From positions 62,001 to 126,000 of the forward strand of contig CACWLA010000003.1 in NCBI GenBank assembly GCA_902761665.1: a stretch of DNA of 64,000 nucleotides. The letters are read 5' to 3'. Origin of the DNA: an uncultured Lachnospiraceae bacterium. Its GTDB lineage: Bacteria; Bacillota; Clostridia; Lachnospirales; Lachnospiraceae. Every line of letters starts with the position of its first letter. Positions within the stretch are counted from its first letter, which is position 1. The notes beneath the pieces were generated by a model. The model saw only the letters and a program-made list of their open reading frames with translations. It did no database searches and was not told the DNA's origin. The position numbers and the translations under genes are program-made. Of this stretch, positions 23,469 to 32,246 are shown piece after piece.

Positions 23469-24692
23469 TTACATCAGGCTGGCAAGGACTTCTTTCTTCT
23501 TGGCGTCGTAATCCTCCTGTGTAATGAGGCCGGCATCCAGCAGTGCTTTCATTTTTGTTAAGACGGCGACAGGATCTGGCGCCGGGGACTGTGCAGCAGG
23601 GACTTCTGCGGCGGGTTGGGACTGCGGGACGGGAGCGATTGCCGGAGAGGGCTGCACCACAGGCTGCTGCGAGGGAGTTCCCTGCACATCGGTGTGGGTA
23701 AAAGCGGAGGTGTTGGAACCCTGCACCGTGGTTGCTACCGGCACGGCACCGGCAAGCGGTGAGGCAAGGCCGCCCATCATCTTCCCGAGGATCATCCCTT
23801 CGGCAATCCCCATGCCGAGGCCGGCACCGCTGCCGCCCATATTTTTCGAAGTGCCCACCAGCGTTTCCGACTGCAGTTTGGTCCGCCAGGCTTCCTCTCC
23901 CAGGGCATCCAGCGCTGCCCTTTCCCCGAGTGCCTCCTGTGCCCGTGCCATCGCACCTAGCCGCATCTCGTCAAGACGGTCATACTTGGTGGTATCGACG
24001 TCCAGTCCAGACAAGGAGAAGCGCACACACGTCAATCCGTATTCGCGGAAAGTTCGGTCGAGAAGCGGCGTCACCTGCTGTGAAAGCTCTTCCAGGTGCT
24101 CATCCAGACCAATCAGTTCCCCATTGTAATTATTCAGGAGCAGCGCCACCTGAGAACGGATGACCGACTGCAGCTCGTTGCTGAAATAGCTGTCGAGATC
24201 CTTCTGTGTCTCAAAACGCAGACCGGAGCCGACCAGCTTTTGTAAAAAAGCCGCCGGATCGGTGATGCGCACCTTGTAGGCACCGCGCGCGAGAACTTCG
24301 GTGCGGATGTTGTGGACAGTGTCACGGACCAGGATAGGACTGGAAGCTCCCCAAAGGATCTCCTGACTGTCCGCGGCCCGCACGAAATAGACCACGCAGT
24401 TGAACATGCTGACGCCGCCGCTCACAGCATTTCGGATGCGGCTGATAAACGGATAGTTCTGTGTCGTAAGTTTGTAGGTCCCGCTTTCGCTGAACACCTC
24501 TTCGATCGTACCGCTCTTGACAAAGATCGCGGATTCACCGGGCATCACGACCAGCCGTGAGTTTGTGTTGAAATCCTCTTCCGGCTGTTTCCAAATCAGA
24601 AGCCCAGGGGCTCCCGAATTCTTGATGACCTCACAAATATGTTTCTTTCCCCCGGGATAGTTTATTTCATTCGGATTTTTCAAAAATGCCAT
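23469..24692 (-). CDS. SPFH/Band-7 protein with C-terminal SHOCT domain (YdjI-like)
   Basis: A 407-residue protein of the group often labelled virion core protein-like SPFH. Residues 1-290 form the SPFH region (IKNSGAPGLLIWKQPEEDF, VVMPGESAIFVKSG, helical LDEMRLGAMARAQEAL), followed by a glycine-rich segment, a Pro/Gln/Ala linker (about 320-375) and a SHOCT motif (LTKMKALLDAGLITQEDYDAKK) close to the C-terminus. B. subtilis YdjI, its closest known relative by description, joins PspA at stressed membranes. It ends a three-gene leftward operon with two zinc-ribbon membrane proteins 14 and 35 bases apart. Base composition is more AT-rich than flanking DNA. Confidence 0.85.
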   Translation of the reverse strand: MAFLKNPNEINYPGGKKHICEVIKNSGAPGLLIWKQPEEDFNTNSRLVVMPGESAIFVKSGTIEEVFSESGTYKLTTQNYPFISRIRNAVSGGVSMFNCVVYFVRAADSQEILWGASSPILVRDTVHNIRTEVLARGAYKVRITDPAAFLQKLVGSGLRFETQKDLDSYFSNELQSVIRSQVALLLNNYNGELIGLDEHLEELSQQVTPLLDRTFREYGLTCVRFSLSGLDVDTTKYDRLDEMRLGAMARAQEALGERAALDALGEEAWRTKLQSETLVGTSKNMGGSGAGLGMGIAEGMILGKMMGGLASPLAGAVPVATTVQGSNTSAFTHTDVQGTPSQQPVVQPSPAIAPVPQSQPAAEVPAAQSPAPDPVAVLTKMKALLDAGLITQEDYDAKKKEVLASLM

Positions 24693-24706
24693 GGTTGGTG
24701 CTCCTT

Positions 24707-25654
24707 CTAATTCCCTTTTGCTTTTTCAAGTGCTGCATTTGCTGCTTCCAGCTCTTTTTTCAGTTTATAGATTTCCGATGACGGATTATACATGCTATTG
24801 GCTTTTTTCCGTTCAGAAATGTTAAAAAATCTGGATAATCGTCCGCCAAGAAACACCAGAATGCCAGTAATGAGACTTGTGACCAGCAGGAAAACAGCAA
24901 TCAACAAGACCAGACCGATGATTTCTCCAATGATCTTCAGTGCGCTGTATCCTGAAAAATCAAGACTGTACCCTTGTTTCTTCCAGAACTTGATCAGCAA
25001 AATGATACCGATGATAACGCCCGCTGCTCCGAAAATCAATTGGAAAGGCTTTTTCAGCTTTTCAGCTTTACTTATGGCGTCGTTTCTGGCTTTTGCCTGC
25101 TTATTCAGCTGTGCCATCTGTGCTTCCAGTCTGTCGACATTGTCCTGGTTCTGTGCAACAGCGTTATTTCGCAGCGTTTGCCGCATCCGGCAGAAGTCGT
25201 TCCATTGCTGCTGATATTTACTTTTGATCCCCATAGCAACAGGAGCAAGTGTCAGGACCTTCTGCGCGTACCCGTCCAGTTCATCCCATAGTTTCTGGCT
25301 CAGTCCGCAAGTCGTCAGATCCTCCGTGCGGATGCGAATAAGGCCCCAGTAAGCCTCGTACGAATCAGGCAGGACACGGATGACCGCCCGCGCGATTTCT
25401 TCTGCCTTTTTATAATCCTTCAGGACTGAGATGCACGATTCCATTTGTCTCAGCTGGACCGTGCTGGAACTTTCATCTTGGTTGATGACCGTATCGACAT
25501 GCTGGATATTGTATTCATTGACGATCTTGTAATTGTTGATCGCATCCTGCACGAGATATTCTGCATGACAAAAAGGGCAGGTCGCCGTTTTTTTTGTACT
25601 GTCTACCTGAAGATTCCCGCCGCAATTTGTACACTTAGCCCGCTCAATAGCCAT
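24707..25654 (-). CDS. Zinc-ribbon, helical-repeat membrane protein (YdjG-like), copy 2
   Basis: A 315-residue protein with an N-terminal zinc ribbon (C-T-N-C at 8-11 and C-P-F-C at 26-29), a helical stretch resembling a TPR (about 70-150, with ALRNN/coiled coil to ~200), and two transmembrane segments at about 205-225 and 240-268, ending in a charged coiled coil. It is a paralogue of the upstream gene, sharing the opening N-L-Q-V-D and V-Q-D-A-I motifs. Zinc-ribbon membrane proteins of this build accompany SPFH proteins in Bacillota stress operons; a role as sensor or adaptor is inference. Confidence 0.75.
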   Translation of the reverse strand: MAIERAKCTNCGGNLQVDSTKKTATCPFCHAEYLVQDAINNYKIVNEYNIQHVDTVINQDESSSTVQLRQMESCISVLKDYKKAEEIARAVIRVLPDSYEAYWGLIRIRTEDLTTCGLSQKLWDELDGYAQKVLTLAPVAMGIKSKYQQQWNDFCRMRQTLRNNAVAQNQDNVDRLEAQMAQLNKQAKARNDAISKAEKLKKPFQLIFGAAGVIIGIILLIKFWKKQGYSLDFSGYSALKIIGEIIGLVLLIAVFLLVTSLITGILVFLGGRLSRFFNISERKKANSMYNPSSEIYKLKKELEAANAALEKAKGN

Positions 25655-25675
25655 AATCCTTAATCCTCCTGTTTC

Positions 25676-26617
25676 TTACTTCAAAAGATCATATTTTACC
25701 TGAAGTTGGCGGTCCAGTTTGTCTGCACTTCCTCGCAGCTTCAGCATAGTCTGTTCCGATTCATGCTCCAGTTCCGCGAAAGCTCTTATCTTCTTTTTCC
25801 AGCTCAGCATGCGAATAAGATTGATGAGAGCGAAGATCAAAGGAATGACCGAGGAAATCATGATCGCCCGGCAGACAGGAAAATCATCGTTGTTGCCGAG
25901 CAAAGCCATCGCCAATTGCTCCAGCAGTGCGCCGGCGACGAAAATGCAGACTGCGACCTTGACCAGAAACCAGGCTCTCGCCCCGGGGTCTTTCGCATTA
26001 TATTTATCTTTCATTGATTTTTTTGCTTTGGCATACAGGGTGTATTCTTCTTGTGCCTTTTTTTCCTTGCTTCGTTCCGCATCTCTCTGCTGAGTCAGCA
26101 ACTGGATCTTCTGCTGTGTTTCGGAAACGATACGGGGACGTTCTTTCTGCCAAAGTGCCTGATAAGCCGTCCAGTCTTTCAGTTTTTTTTGTTGATCCTC
26201 GCCCCAGGCTGTTTTCAGAGCCCGGTCGGCCAGAGAGGCCAGCTCTCCATCGAGATCCGTCTTCGAAAAGACAACATTTTTCATGTTTTTCGTTCGGCTT
26301 CGCAGGATGCCCCACCAACCGTCGCTTTCTCCGGGCAGAAGATCGGAATACTCCCGGAAGGTCTTCTCAGCAGCTGCATAATCCTGCTCTGCCAGATACG
26401 CCTCTCCTTTACGGAGCATTTCCTTGGACTTGTCCAGACTCTCGATATTCATAGTCTGGATATTGTCGACTTGATACTGCTTGGTGATAGTCACATTGCT
26501 GATGGCATCCTGCACATCATATTCTGCTCCGCAGTATGGACAAAACGCACTCTTCAGTGAATTATCCACCTGCAGATTTGCACCGCATACGGTGCATCGT
26601 GCCGCTACGACAGGCAT
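25676..26617 (-). CDS. Zinc-ribbon, helical-repeat membrane protein (YdjG-like), copy 1
   Basis: A 313-residue paralogue of the next gene. The zinc ribbon uses Cys8, Cys11, Cys26 and Cys29 (CTVCGANLQVD, CPYCGAEYDVQDAI). A TPR-like helical pair at about 70-115 (YLAEQDYAAAEKTF, EYSDLLPGESDGWWGIL) is followed by a lysine-rich coiled coil, two transmembrane helices (about 220-240 and 248-270) and a C-terminal helix. First gene of the operon, with GGAGG before its ATG and a good promoter about 90 bases upstream. Divergence between the two copies is high outside the ribbon, so the duplication is old. Confidence 0.75.
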   Translation of the reverse strand: MPVVAARCTVCGANLQVDNSLKSAFCPYCGAEYDVQDAISNVTITKQYQVDNIQTMNIESLDKSKEMLRKGEAYLAEQDYAAAEKTFREYSDLLPGESDGWWGILRSRTKNMKNVVFSKTDLDGELASLADRALKTAWGEDQQKKLKDWTAYQALWQKERPRIVSETQQKIQLLTQQRDAERSKEKKAQEEYTLYAKAKKSMKDKYNAKDPGARAWFLVKVAVCIFVAGALLEQLAMALLGNNDDFPVCRAIMISSVIPLIFALINLIRMLSWKKKIRAFAELEHESEQTMLKLRGSADKLDRQLQVKYDLLK

Positions 26618-26703
26618 TGAGATCCTCCTGTATATTCCTTTTTCTGTGCTGGTGCTTCTGTTTCTGTCGGGACGACGTATAAAAGAAGACGCCTGTCCAT
26701 TTT

Positions 26704-26732
26704 TTTATAACTCAAAAAACGAGGCTTTTCAA
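26704..26732 (-). promoter_or_regulatory. Sigma-A promoter of the zinc-ribbon/SPFH operon
   Basis: Minus-strand TTGAAA (complement of 26727-26732), 17-base spacer, TATAAA (complement of 26704-26709). Confidence 0.7.
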
Positions 26733-26878
26733 TAATAAACCAAGGTTTTTTTAGCGGAATCTTATTTTGTGAAGCGTGACTGTCTGCAGGTTTTCATTTT
26801 GGTCAGTGCAGGACATCCGTTCGCATCCATAGATCTTCCTGCCCCTTTCCGACTGCCTTCCAAGGAGGCTGGAAAGTC

Positions 26879-26907
26879 TTGCATTTTCCGGACATACCGA
26901 GTATTAT
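26879..26907 (+). promoter_or_regulatory. Sigma-A promoter of the FakA C-terminal-like gene
   Basis: TTGCAT at 26879-26884, 17-base spacer, TATTAT at 26902-26907, 31 bases before the start codon. Confidence 0.65.
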
Positions 26908-26937
26908 ATTTTCCAGAACAAACCTGGAGGCAAAACC

Positions 26938-27195
26938 ATGCTGGAATACCGCTATGACACACAGCTTCTGATCGAAAGAACGACCCGCGACCTTGACGAA
27001 GACGAGATCACCGACTACATCACCGAAAACTTCAAGGGTGACTGCCTCCTGGCCGTCGGCGACGAAGAACTCATCAAGATCCATTTCCATACCAACGAAC
27101 CCTGGAAGGTGCTGGAATACGGCGCCTCCATCGGCGAGATCTACGATATCGTCGTCGAAGACATGGAACGCCAGGCAAACGGCCTTCCGGGCTGA
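26938..27195 (+). CDS. Stand-alone FakA/YloV C-terminal-like small protein
   Basis: An 85-residue protein resembling the C-terminal segment of FakA (YloV, DAK2-domain fatty acid kinase): it opens YRYDTQLLIE and has LAVGDEELIKIHFHTNEP and VLEYGASIGEIYDIVVEDM. In FakA this region interacts with the FakB acyl carrier. Here it lacks the kinase (DAK2) domain, so it cannot phosphorylate on its own; similar short proteins exist in clostridia as separate genes. GGAGG lies eight bases before the ATG, with its own promoter and terminator, so it is an intact gene, not a fragment. Role unknown. Confidence 0.72.
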   Translation: MLEYRYDTQLLIERTTRDLDEDEITDYITENFKGDCLLAVGDEELIKIHFHTNEPWKVLEYGASIGEIYDIVVEDMERQANGLPG

Positions 27196-27215
27196 TAAGC
27201 CGACTGCCGCGGAAG

Positions 27216-27248
27216 ACCTGCCGGAAGAGCGATATCCGGCAGGTTTTT
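27216..27248 (+). terminator. Rho-independent terminator
   Basis: Ten-bp stem ACCTGCCGGA (27216-27225) / TCCGGCAGGT (27235-27244), 9-base loop, then TTTT. Confidence 0.8.
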
Positions 27249-27302
27249 CATCTGAACGTAAAACGCTGCACCGCCTGAACAGGCAATCATGAGGAGAGTT
27301 CA

Positions 27303-28847
27303 ATGAGCACTTACGAACCCGCACTCTATTCCACTTTTTTCTCTCTGCTGCCCGCGCTGCTTGCCATCACGCTGGCACTCATCACCAAGGAAGTCTACAG
27401 TTCCCTGTTCATCGGGATCGTGGCCGGCGCCCTTCTCTATGCCGGCGGCAATCTTGAACTGGCTTACAACACTCTGCTCTTCAATGAAGAAGGCGGCCTC
27501 ATCCCCAACATCGCCGACATCTCGCATGCCTCGATCCTGGTGTTCTGCGCCCTGCTCTTCATGCTGGTGGAGATCCTGAACCGCGCCGGCGCGGTCGCGG
27601 CCTTCGGAAAATTCGCGACCTCCCGCATCAGATCGCGGGTCGGCACGCAGCTCGTCTCCATCCTGCTGGGCGTTCTGATCTTCGTAGACGACGGCTTCAA
27701 CTGCATGACCGTCGGCTCCGTGATGCGCCCCCTGTCCGACCGCCAGAAGATCTCCCGTGCCAAACTCGCGTACATCATCGACTCCACGGCGGCGCCGGTG
27801 TGCATCATTGCGCCGATCTCCAGCTGGGCGGCTGCGGTCACGAGTTCCGTGCCGGAGGAGATGGGCATCAACGGCTTCGCGATGTTCGTGAAACTGATCC
27901 CCTATAACCTTTATGCCCTGCTGACGCTCGGCCTGATGGTCTTCCTGGTGACGATGAAAGTCGACTTCGGCCCCATGAAAAAGGCCGAGGCAAGAGCGCT
28001 GGCGGGCGACGTCGGCGCTTCCGAGGACCTGGTCACCGATGCGCCTTCGAAGGGCAAGGAAGGCAAGGCGAAGCCCATCGATCTGATCCTGCCGGTCGCA
28101 CTGCTGATCGTGACCTGCGTCTTCTGCATGGCCTATACCGGCGGCATTTTCGAGGGAGCCTCCCTGCAGATGGCCTTCGCCGACTGCGACTCGCCGAGAG
28201 CTCTGGTCATGGGCAGCCTTTTCACCCTGGTCTTCACCTGCATCTTTTTCCTGATCCGCGGCATCCTGGACTTCAAGACCTTCATGGGAGGGATCCCGGC
28301 CGGCCTCCGGACCATGTGCGCCCCCATGATCATTCTGATCCTCTCCTGGAACCTGTCCGGCATGACAGGCCTTCTGGGGGCTGCCCCCTTCATCCACGAC
28401 GTGGTGGAAGCTTCTGCGGGATCGCTCCAGATGTTCCTGCCGGTCATCATCTTCCTGATCTCGGTCTTCCTGGCTTTCGCGTCGGGGACCAGCTGGGGCA
28501 CCTTCATGATCCTGATCCCGATCATCTGCGGCGTCTTCCCGAAAAATGAAGCAATGCTCCTTGTTTCGATCGCGGCCTGCCTCTCCGGCGCCGTCTGCGG
28601 CGACCACTGCAGCCCGATCTCCGATACGACCATCATGAGTTCCGCGGGTGCCGGCTGCAACCACGTTGAGCACGTGTCCACACAGCTGCCCTACGCCATC
28701 ACCACGGCGGCCGTCTCAGCAGCCGGTTTCCTGATCGCCGGGATCCTGGCCTATACGGCAGGCGCCGGCGCAGCCCTTCTCGGCACTCCCGCGGCCTTTG
28801 CCATCCTCTTCGGCGTGGTGATGATCGCGAAAAGGAAAAAAGGATGA
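27303..28847 (+). CDS. Na+/H+ antiporter NhaC family protein
   Basis: Membrane transporter of 514 residues with about 11-12 hydrophobic segments. Family landmarks are the repeated acidic and polar stretches GVLIFVDDGFNCMTVGSVMRP (two segments), IDSTAAPVCIIAPISSWAA, ASGTSWGTFMILIP and CGDHCSPISDTTIMSS, shared by the NhaC and arginine-ornithine-like clades. Sodium/proton exchange or amino-acid antiport are both known in this superfamily, so cargo is not certain. ATG follows GAGGAG. Its stop overlaps the start of the AI-2E-family gene (ATGA), meaning coupled translation. Confidence 0.88.
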   Translation: MSTYEPALYSTFFSLLPALLAITLALITKEVYSSLFIGIVAGALLYAGGNLELAYNTLLFNEEGGLIPNIADISHASILVFCALLFMLVEILNRAGAVAAFGKFATSRIRSRVGTQLVSILLGVLIFVDDGFNCMTVGSVMRPLSDRQKISRAKLAYIIDSTAAPVCIIAPISSWAAAVTSSVPEEMGINGFAMFVKLIPYNLYALLTLGLMVFLVTMKVDFGPMKKAEARALAGDVGASEDLVTDAPSKGKEGKAKPIDLILPVALLIVTCVFCMAYTGGIFEGASLQMAFADCDSPRALVMGSLFTLVFTCIFFLIRGILDFKTFMGGIPAGLRTMCAPMIILILSWNLSGMTGLLGAAPFIHDVVEASAGSLQMFLPVIIFLISVFLAFASGTSWGTFMILIPIICGVFPKNEAMLLVSIAACLSGAVCGDHCSPISDTTIMSSAGAGCNHVEHVSTQLPYAITTAAVSAAGFLIAGILAYTAGAGAALLGTPAAFAILFGVVMIAKRKKG

Positions 28848-30070
28848 AGGATAATTCTGCTGAAAACCTGAACAAGGTTCCCGAAAGAAACGGGAAGCGC
28901 ATCAAGGACAGGATCGATCCCAAATATCTGAAGATCAGCCTTTATGCCGCGGTCTCCGTCACGGTGACATTTGCGCTGTGCCTGATCCTGCTTCGCTCCC
29001 AGAGTTTCTTTGCGGCAGCCTGGAATCTCATCAAGACCGTACTCTCGCCGGTCCTCATCGGCGCCGTGATCTGCTATCTGCTGACGCCCATAACGGCACG
29101 CCTGACGCAGCTGCTGAGCGGAAAGAAAAACGAAGCGAAGCCCTGGGTAAGGCCGGTCGCCGTGATCCTGACCATTCTGCTGATCCTGGCGGTCGTTGCC
29201 GGACTGGTCTTCCTGCTCTCCCTCTTTGTTTACCGGGGGATCCGGGCGATCAGCCTGGAGGAGCTCCGGCACCTGATCTCAGCCGCGAAGAGTGAACTGA
29301 CGGCCTTCTACCGGGCGGTCCAGGATACGATCTCCGGTCTGGAACTGCCGGCGGGAAGGCTGGAGGACATCCTGACCGATTTGATCGAAAACGTCGGCGT
29401 CTGGATCTCGGATGTCATTGCCGGTCTTCCGAAAGCGGCAGCATCCGCCCTTTTTGCCACGGTCTTCTCCATCTATTTCCTGCTGGACGGCAAAAGGGTC
29501 GGTGATTATCTCAGACACGCCTTTTCGGTGCTCTGCCGGGAAAGCACGGTGCGGAATACGAAGCAGCTGGCGCAGGATGCGGACAAGGTGTTCTCCGGCT
29601 ATCTTCGCGGCAGGATCCTGGATTCGCTGATCCTCGGGGTCGTGCTTGCCGTCGTGTACCGGATCGCCGGCGTTCCCTATGCCTTCATTATCGGGATCCT
29701 GACAGGGGTGGTCAACCTGATCCCCTATGTCGGCTATGCCATCGGTTACGTGATCCTCGTGCTGGCCTATCTTGTCGGCGGCATTTTCCCGGAGGCCTGG
29801 ATCGGTGTCATCCTGCTGACGGTCGTCCAGACGGCAGATGCCTACTGGATCTGCCCGAAACTGATGAACCGCAGCATCATGATCCATCCGCTGCTCGTCA
29901 TCGTCGCCCTTATTGCGGGCGGCGCGGTCGGCGGGATCGTCGGCATGCTGATCGCGATCCCTGTCATGGCCCTCGTAAAACTTCGCTTCGACCGTTTTCT
30001 CGAGCGAAAGGAGAAGATGAAGGCAGAAGACCGCGCGCCGAAAGAAACAAGCGAAGCAAAAGAACCGTGA
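28844..30070 (+). CDS. AI-2E family transporter (YtvI/PerM/TqsA-like)
   Basis: Membrane protein of 408 residues with about eight helices and the family core: a soluble central helical region (about 130-215), then GYLRGRILDSLILGVV, ITGVVNLIPYVG-type segment and the late GGAVGGIVGMLIAIPVMA. Family members export autoinducer-2 or act as Na+(Li+)/H+ antiporters; given translational coupling to the NhaC gene, an ion role is attractive but unproven. Charged tails at both ends are cytoplasmic. A terminator begins within the stop region. Confidence 0.85.
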   Translation: MKDNSAENLNKVPERNGKRIKDRIDPKYLKISLYAAVSVTVTFALCLILLRSQSFFAAAWNLIKTVLSPVLIGAVICYLLTPITARLTQLLSGKKNEAKPWVRPVAVILTILLILAVVAGLVFLLSLFVYRGIRAISLEELRHLISAAKSELTAFYRAVQDTISGLELPAGRLEDILTDLIENVGVWISDVIAGLPKAAASALFATVFSIYFLLDGKRVGDYLRHAFSVLCRESTVRNTKQLAQDADKVFSGYLRGRILDSLILGVVLAVVYRIAGVPYAFIIGILTGVVNLIPYVGYAIGYVILVLAYLVGGIFPEAWIGVILLTVVQTADAYWICPKLMNRSIMIHPLLVIVALIAGGAVGGIVGMLIAIPVMALVKLRFDRFLERKEKMKAEDRAPKETSEAKEP

Positions 30071-30091
30071 AGTCCTTCACGGTTCTTTTTT
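30061..30091 (+). terminator. Rho-independent terminator after the AI-2E gene
   Basis: Eleven-bp stem AGAACCGTGAA (30061-30071) / TTCACGGTTCT (30076-30086), GTCC loop, T-run. Confidence 0.85.
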
Positions 30092-30129
30092 ATTGCGGAA
30101 AAGAGAGGGCTTGACCGCGTCCTCCCGTT

Positions 30130-30158
30130 TGACTTTCCCTGCCTGCTGTTTTATATTG
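30130..30158 (+). promoter_or_regulatory. Sigma-A promoter of the ABC sugar importer operon
   Basis: TTGACT at 30130-30135, 17-base spacer, TATATT at 30153-30158, 75 bases before the ATPase start. Confidence 0.72.
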
Positions 30159-30233
30159 ATAAGTAAGAAAAGCCCGGAGCAGGCGGCCGCGTATCCGCGC
30201 CGCGCTCAATCCGCGGGCCCTGCGAGAAAAGTT

Positions 30234-31325
30234 ATGAAAGTGGTATTGGATCATCTGACCAAAAGGTTTCCGAACCGCACCAAAGGCGAGCCGGACGTGA
30301 TCGCCGTGAATGACTTCACTTTCGAGATCCCCGACGGCAAGCTGATCGGCCTGCTCGGTCCTTCCGGCTGCGGCAAATCCACCTGCCTGAACCTCATCAG
30401 CGGTCTGGAAAAACCCTCGAGCGGCAAGGTCTTTTTCGGTGAGACCGACGTGACGGATCTGGAACCCGAAAACCGGGGCGTTGGCCTGGTCTTCCAGAAT
30501 TACGCCCTCTATCCGCACCTCACCGTACGCCAGAACATCATGTTCCCGCTGCAGAATCTGAAGGGCGCAGACAAACTGGAAAAAGAAGAGATGCTGCGCC
30601 GCGCCGACGAAGCTGCGAAGATGGTCCAGATCGACAAACTGATGGACCGCAAGCCCTCGCAGATGTCCGGCGGCCAGCAGCAGCGCGTCGCCATTGCGAG
30701 AGCTCTGGTCAAGATGCCGCGGGTCCTGCTGCTCGATGAACCGCTCTCCAACCTGGACGCGCGGCTCCGGCTCCAGACCCGTGAGGAGATCCGCCGCATC
30801 CAGCGCGAGACCGGCATTACCACCATCTTCGTTACCCATGACCAGGAAGAGGCCATGAGCATTTCCGATGAGATCGTGGTCATGAAGCTCGGCGTGCTGC
30901 AGCAGATCGGAAAGCCGCAGGAGGTCTACAACGACCCCGTGAATCTCTTCGTCGCACAGTTCCTCGGCACGCCTGCGATCAACACCTTCACCGGGGAGGT
31001 GAGAGGCGGCCACGTCTATATCGGCAGCGAAGCCGTTCTGGACGCGCCCGGCGTTCCGGATCAGGCGGTCTGGGTCGGCATCCGGCCAGAGGGCTTCATT
31101 CTGGATGAAAAAGGCCCCTTCACCCTGGATCTTACCCGGGTCGAGGTCATGGGCCGCGATACCAGCGTGGTCGCAGCGCATCCCTTTGCGCAGAGCCCTT
31201 CGGTGCGCGCCATCATCAGTTCGGAAAACGAAGTCGACGCCGATGCGGCAAAAGTCCGCTTCTCTCTGAAGCCGAAGAAGGTCTTTCTCTTCGAAGAGGA
31301 GAGCGAGCTGCGCATCCGTTTTTAA
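30234..31325 (+). CDS. Carbohydrate ABC transporter ATP-binding protein (MalK/UgpC-like)
   Basis: ATPase of a type I importer, 363 residues. Walker A GPSGCGKST (about 40-48), Q-loop VFQNYALYPHLTV, signature MSGGQQQRVAIARAL, Walker B VLLLDEPLSNLDA and switch His in VTHDQEEAM are all intact. The C-terminal ~130 residues form the TOBE/MalK regulatory domain. ATG at 30234 starts the homology; the open frame upstream crosses the promoter. First gene of an operon with two permeases and a binding protein. CUT1-type sugar or glycerol-phosphate import is expected; the ligand is not readable. Confidence 0.92.
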   Translation: MKVVLDHLTKRFPNRTKGEPDVIAVNDFTFEIPDGKLIGLLGPSGCGKSTCLNLISGLEKPSSGKVFFGETDVTDLEPENRGVGLVFQNYALYPHLTVRQNIMFPLQNLKGADKLEKEEMLRRADEAAKMVQIDKLMDRKPSQMSGGQQQRVAIARALVKMPRVLLLDEPLSNLDARLRLQTREEIRRIQRETGITTIFVTHDQEEAMSISDEIVVMKLGVLQQIGKPQEVYNDPVNLFVAQFLGTPAINTFTGEVRGGHVYIGSEAVLDAPGVPDQAVWVGIRPEGFILDEKGPFTLDLTRVEVMGRDTSVVAAHPFAQSPSVRAIISSENEVDADAAKVRFSLKPKKVFLFEEESELRIRF

Positions 31326-31340
31326 GCCGGAGGGGCTGCC

Positions 31341-32231
31341 ATGAAAAAGAGTAAGCTGAAAGGATGGCTGTACCTGCTGCCTGCGATCGTATTCCTGGGC
31401 ATCTTCATGGTCTATCCGCTCGTCGACGTTTTCGTCTACGCCTTCCAGGAAGGCTTCAATTTTGCCTCCCAGACCTACAAGGGCGTGGGCTGGTACAATT
31501 TCTCCTACGTCCTGCGTGATCCCTATTTCCTGCAGGCCGTGAAGAACACCTTCATCATCGTGATCATCACGGTGCCGGTCTCTACGGGACTTGCACTGCT
31601 GATCTCACTGGGCCTGAATTCGATCAAGCCGCTGAAGAATCTCTTCCAGACGGTCTATTTCCTGCCGTACGTGACGAATACGCTGGCGGTCGGCCTGGTC
31701 TTCATGATCCTCTTCAAGAAGACGGCCTACACCGACGGCCTCGTCAACCTGATCATCAACTGGTTCGGCAGCGAGAGCATTGATTTCATCGACGGTCCCT
31801 ACTGGGCGAAGATGTTCGTCATGTGCTTCTACACCGTCTGGGTGGTCATGCCGTTCAAGATCCTGATCCTGACGAGCGCCCTTGCTTCGGTGAACGAAGA
31901 TTATTACAAGGCGGCGAAGATCGACGGCACCTCGAAAGGCCGAATCTTCCGGCGCATCACCCTGCCCATGATCTCTCCGATGATCTTCTACCTGGTCATC
32001 ACGGGCTTCATCGGCGCGTTCAAGGCCTACTCGGACGAAGTCGCCATCTTCGGCACCGACCTGAACGTCGCCGGCATGAACACCATCGTGGGCTACGTCT
32101 ATGACATGCTCTACGGCGATTCCGGCGGCTATCCGTCGTTCGCCAGCGCGGCGGCGCTCATCCTGTTCGTTATCGTGCTGACGATCACGGTCATCAACCT
32201 GATGGTCAGCCGCAAGAACGTGCATTATTAA
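31341..32231 (+). CDS. Carbohydrate ABC permease, MalF/UgpA type
   Basis: Inner-membrane permease of 296 residues with six hydrophobic segments starting at residue 8. The EAA loop that docks the ATPase is seen as EDYYKAAKIDGTSKGRIFRRITLPM at about 193-217 (listed in two halves: EDYYKAAKIDG and IFRRITLPM). It pairs with the next gene to form the pore. GGAGGGG precedes the ATG, 15 bases after the ATPase stop. Confidence 0.92.
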   Translation: MKKSKLKGWLYLLPAIVFLGIFMVYPLVDVFVYAFQEGFNFASQTYKGVGWYNFSYVLRDPYFLQAVKNTFIIVIITVPVSTGLALLISLGLNSIKPLKNLFQTVYFLPYVTNTLAVGLVFMILFKKTAYTDGLVNLIINWFGSESIDFIDGPYWAKMFVMCFYTVWVVMPFKILILTSALASVNEDYYKAAKIDGTSKGRIFRRITLPMISPMIFYLVITGFIGAFKAYSDEVAIFGTDLNVAGMNTIVGYVYDMLYGDSGGYPSFASAAALILFVIVLTITVINLMVSRKNVHY

Positions 32232-32246
32232 GGGGAGGAGGAAGCC

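Larger units (their letters stand above)
26618..26937. other. Intergenic region between divergent operons
   Basis: An AT-rich 320-base gap. It holds the leftward promoter of the zinc-ribbon/SPFH operon (26704-26732) and the rightward promoter of the FakA C-terminal-like gene (26879-26907). Between them I see no coding potential, repeat or RNA gene. Confidence 0.5.
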
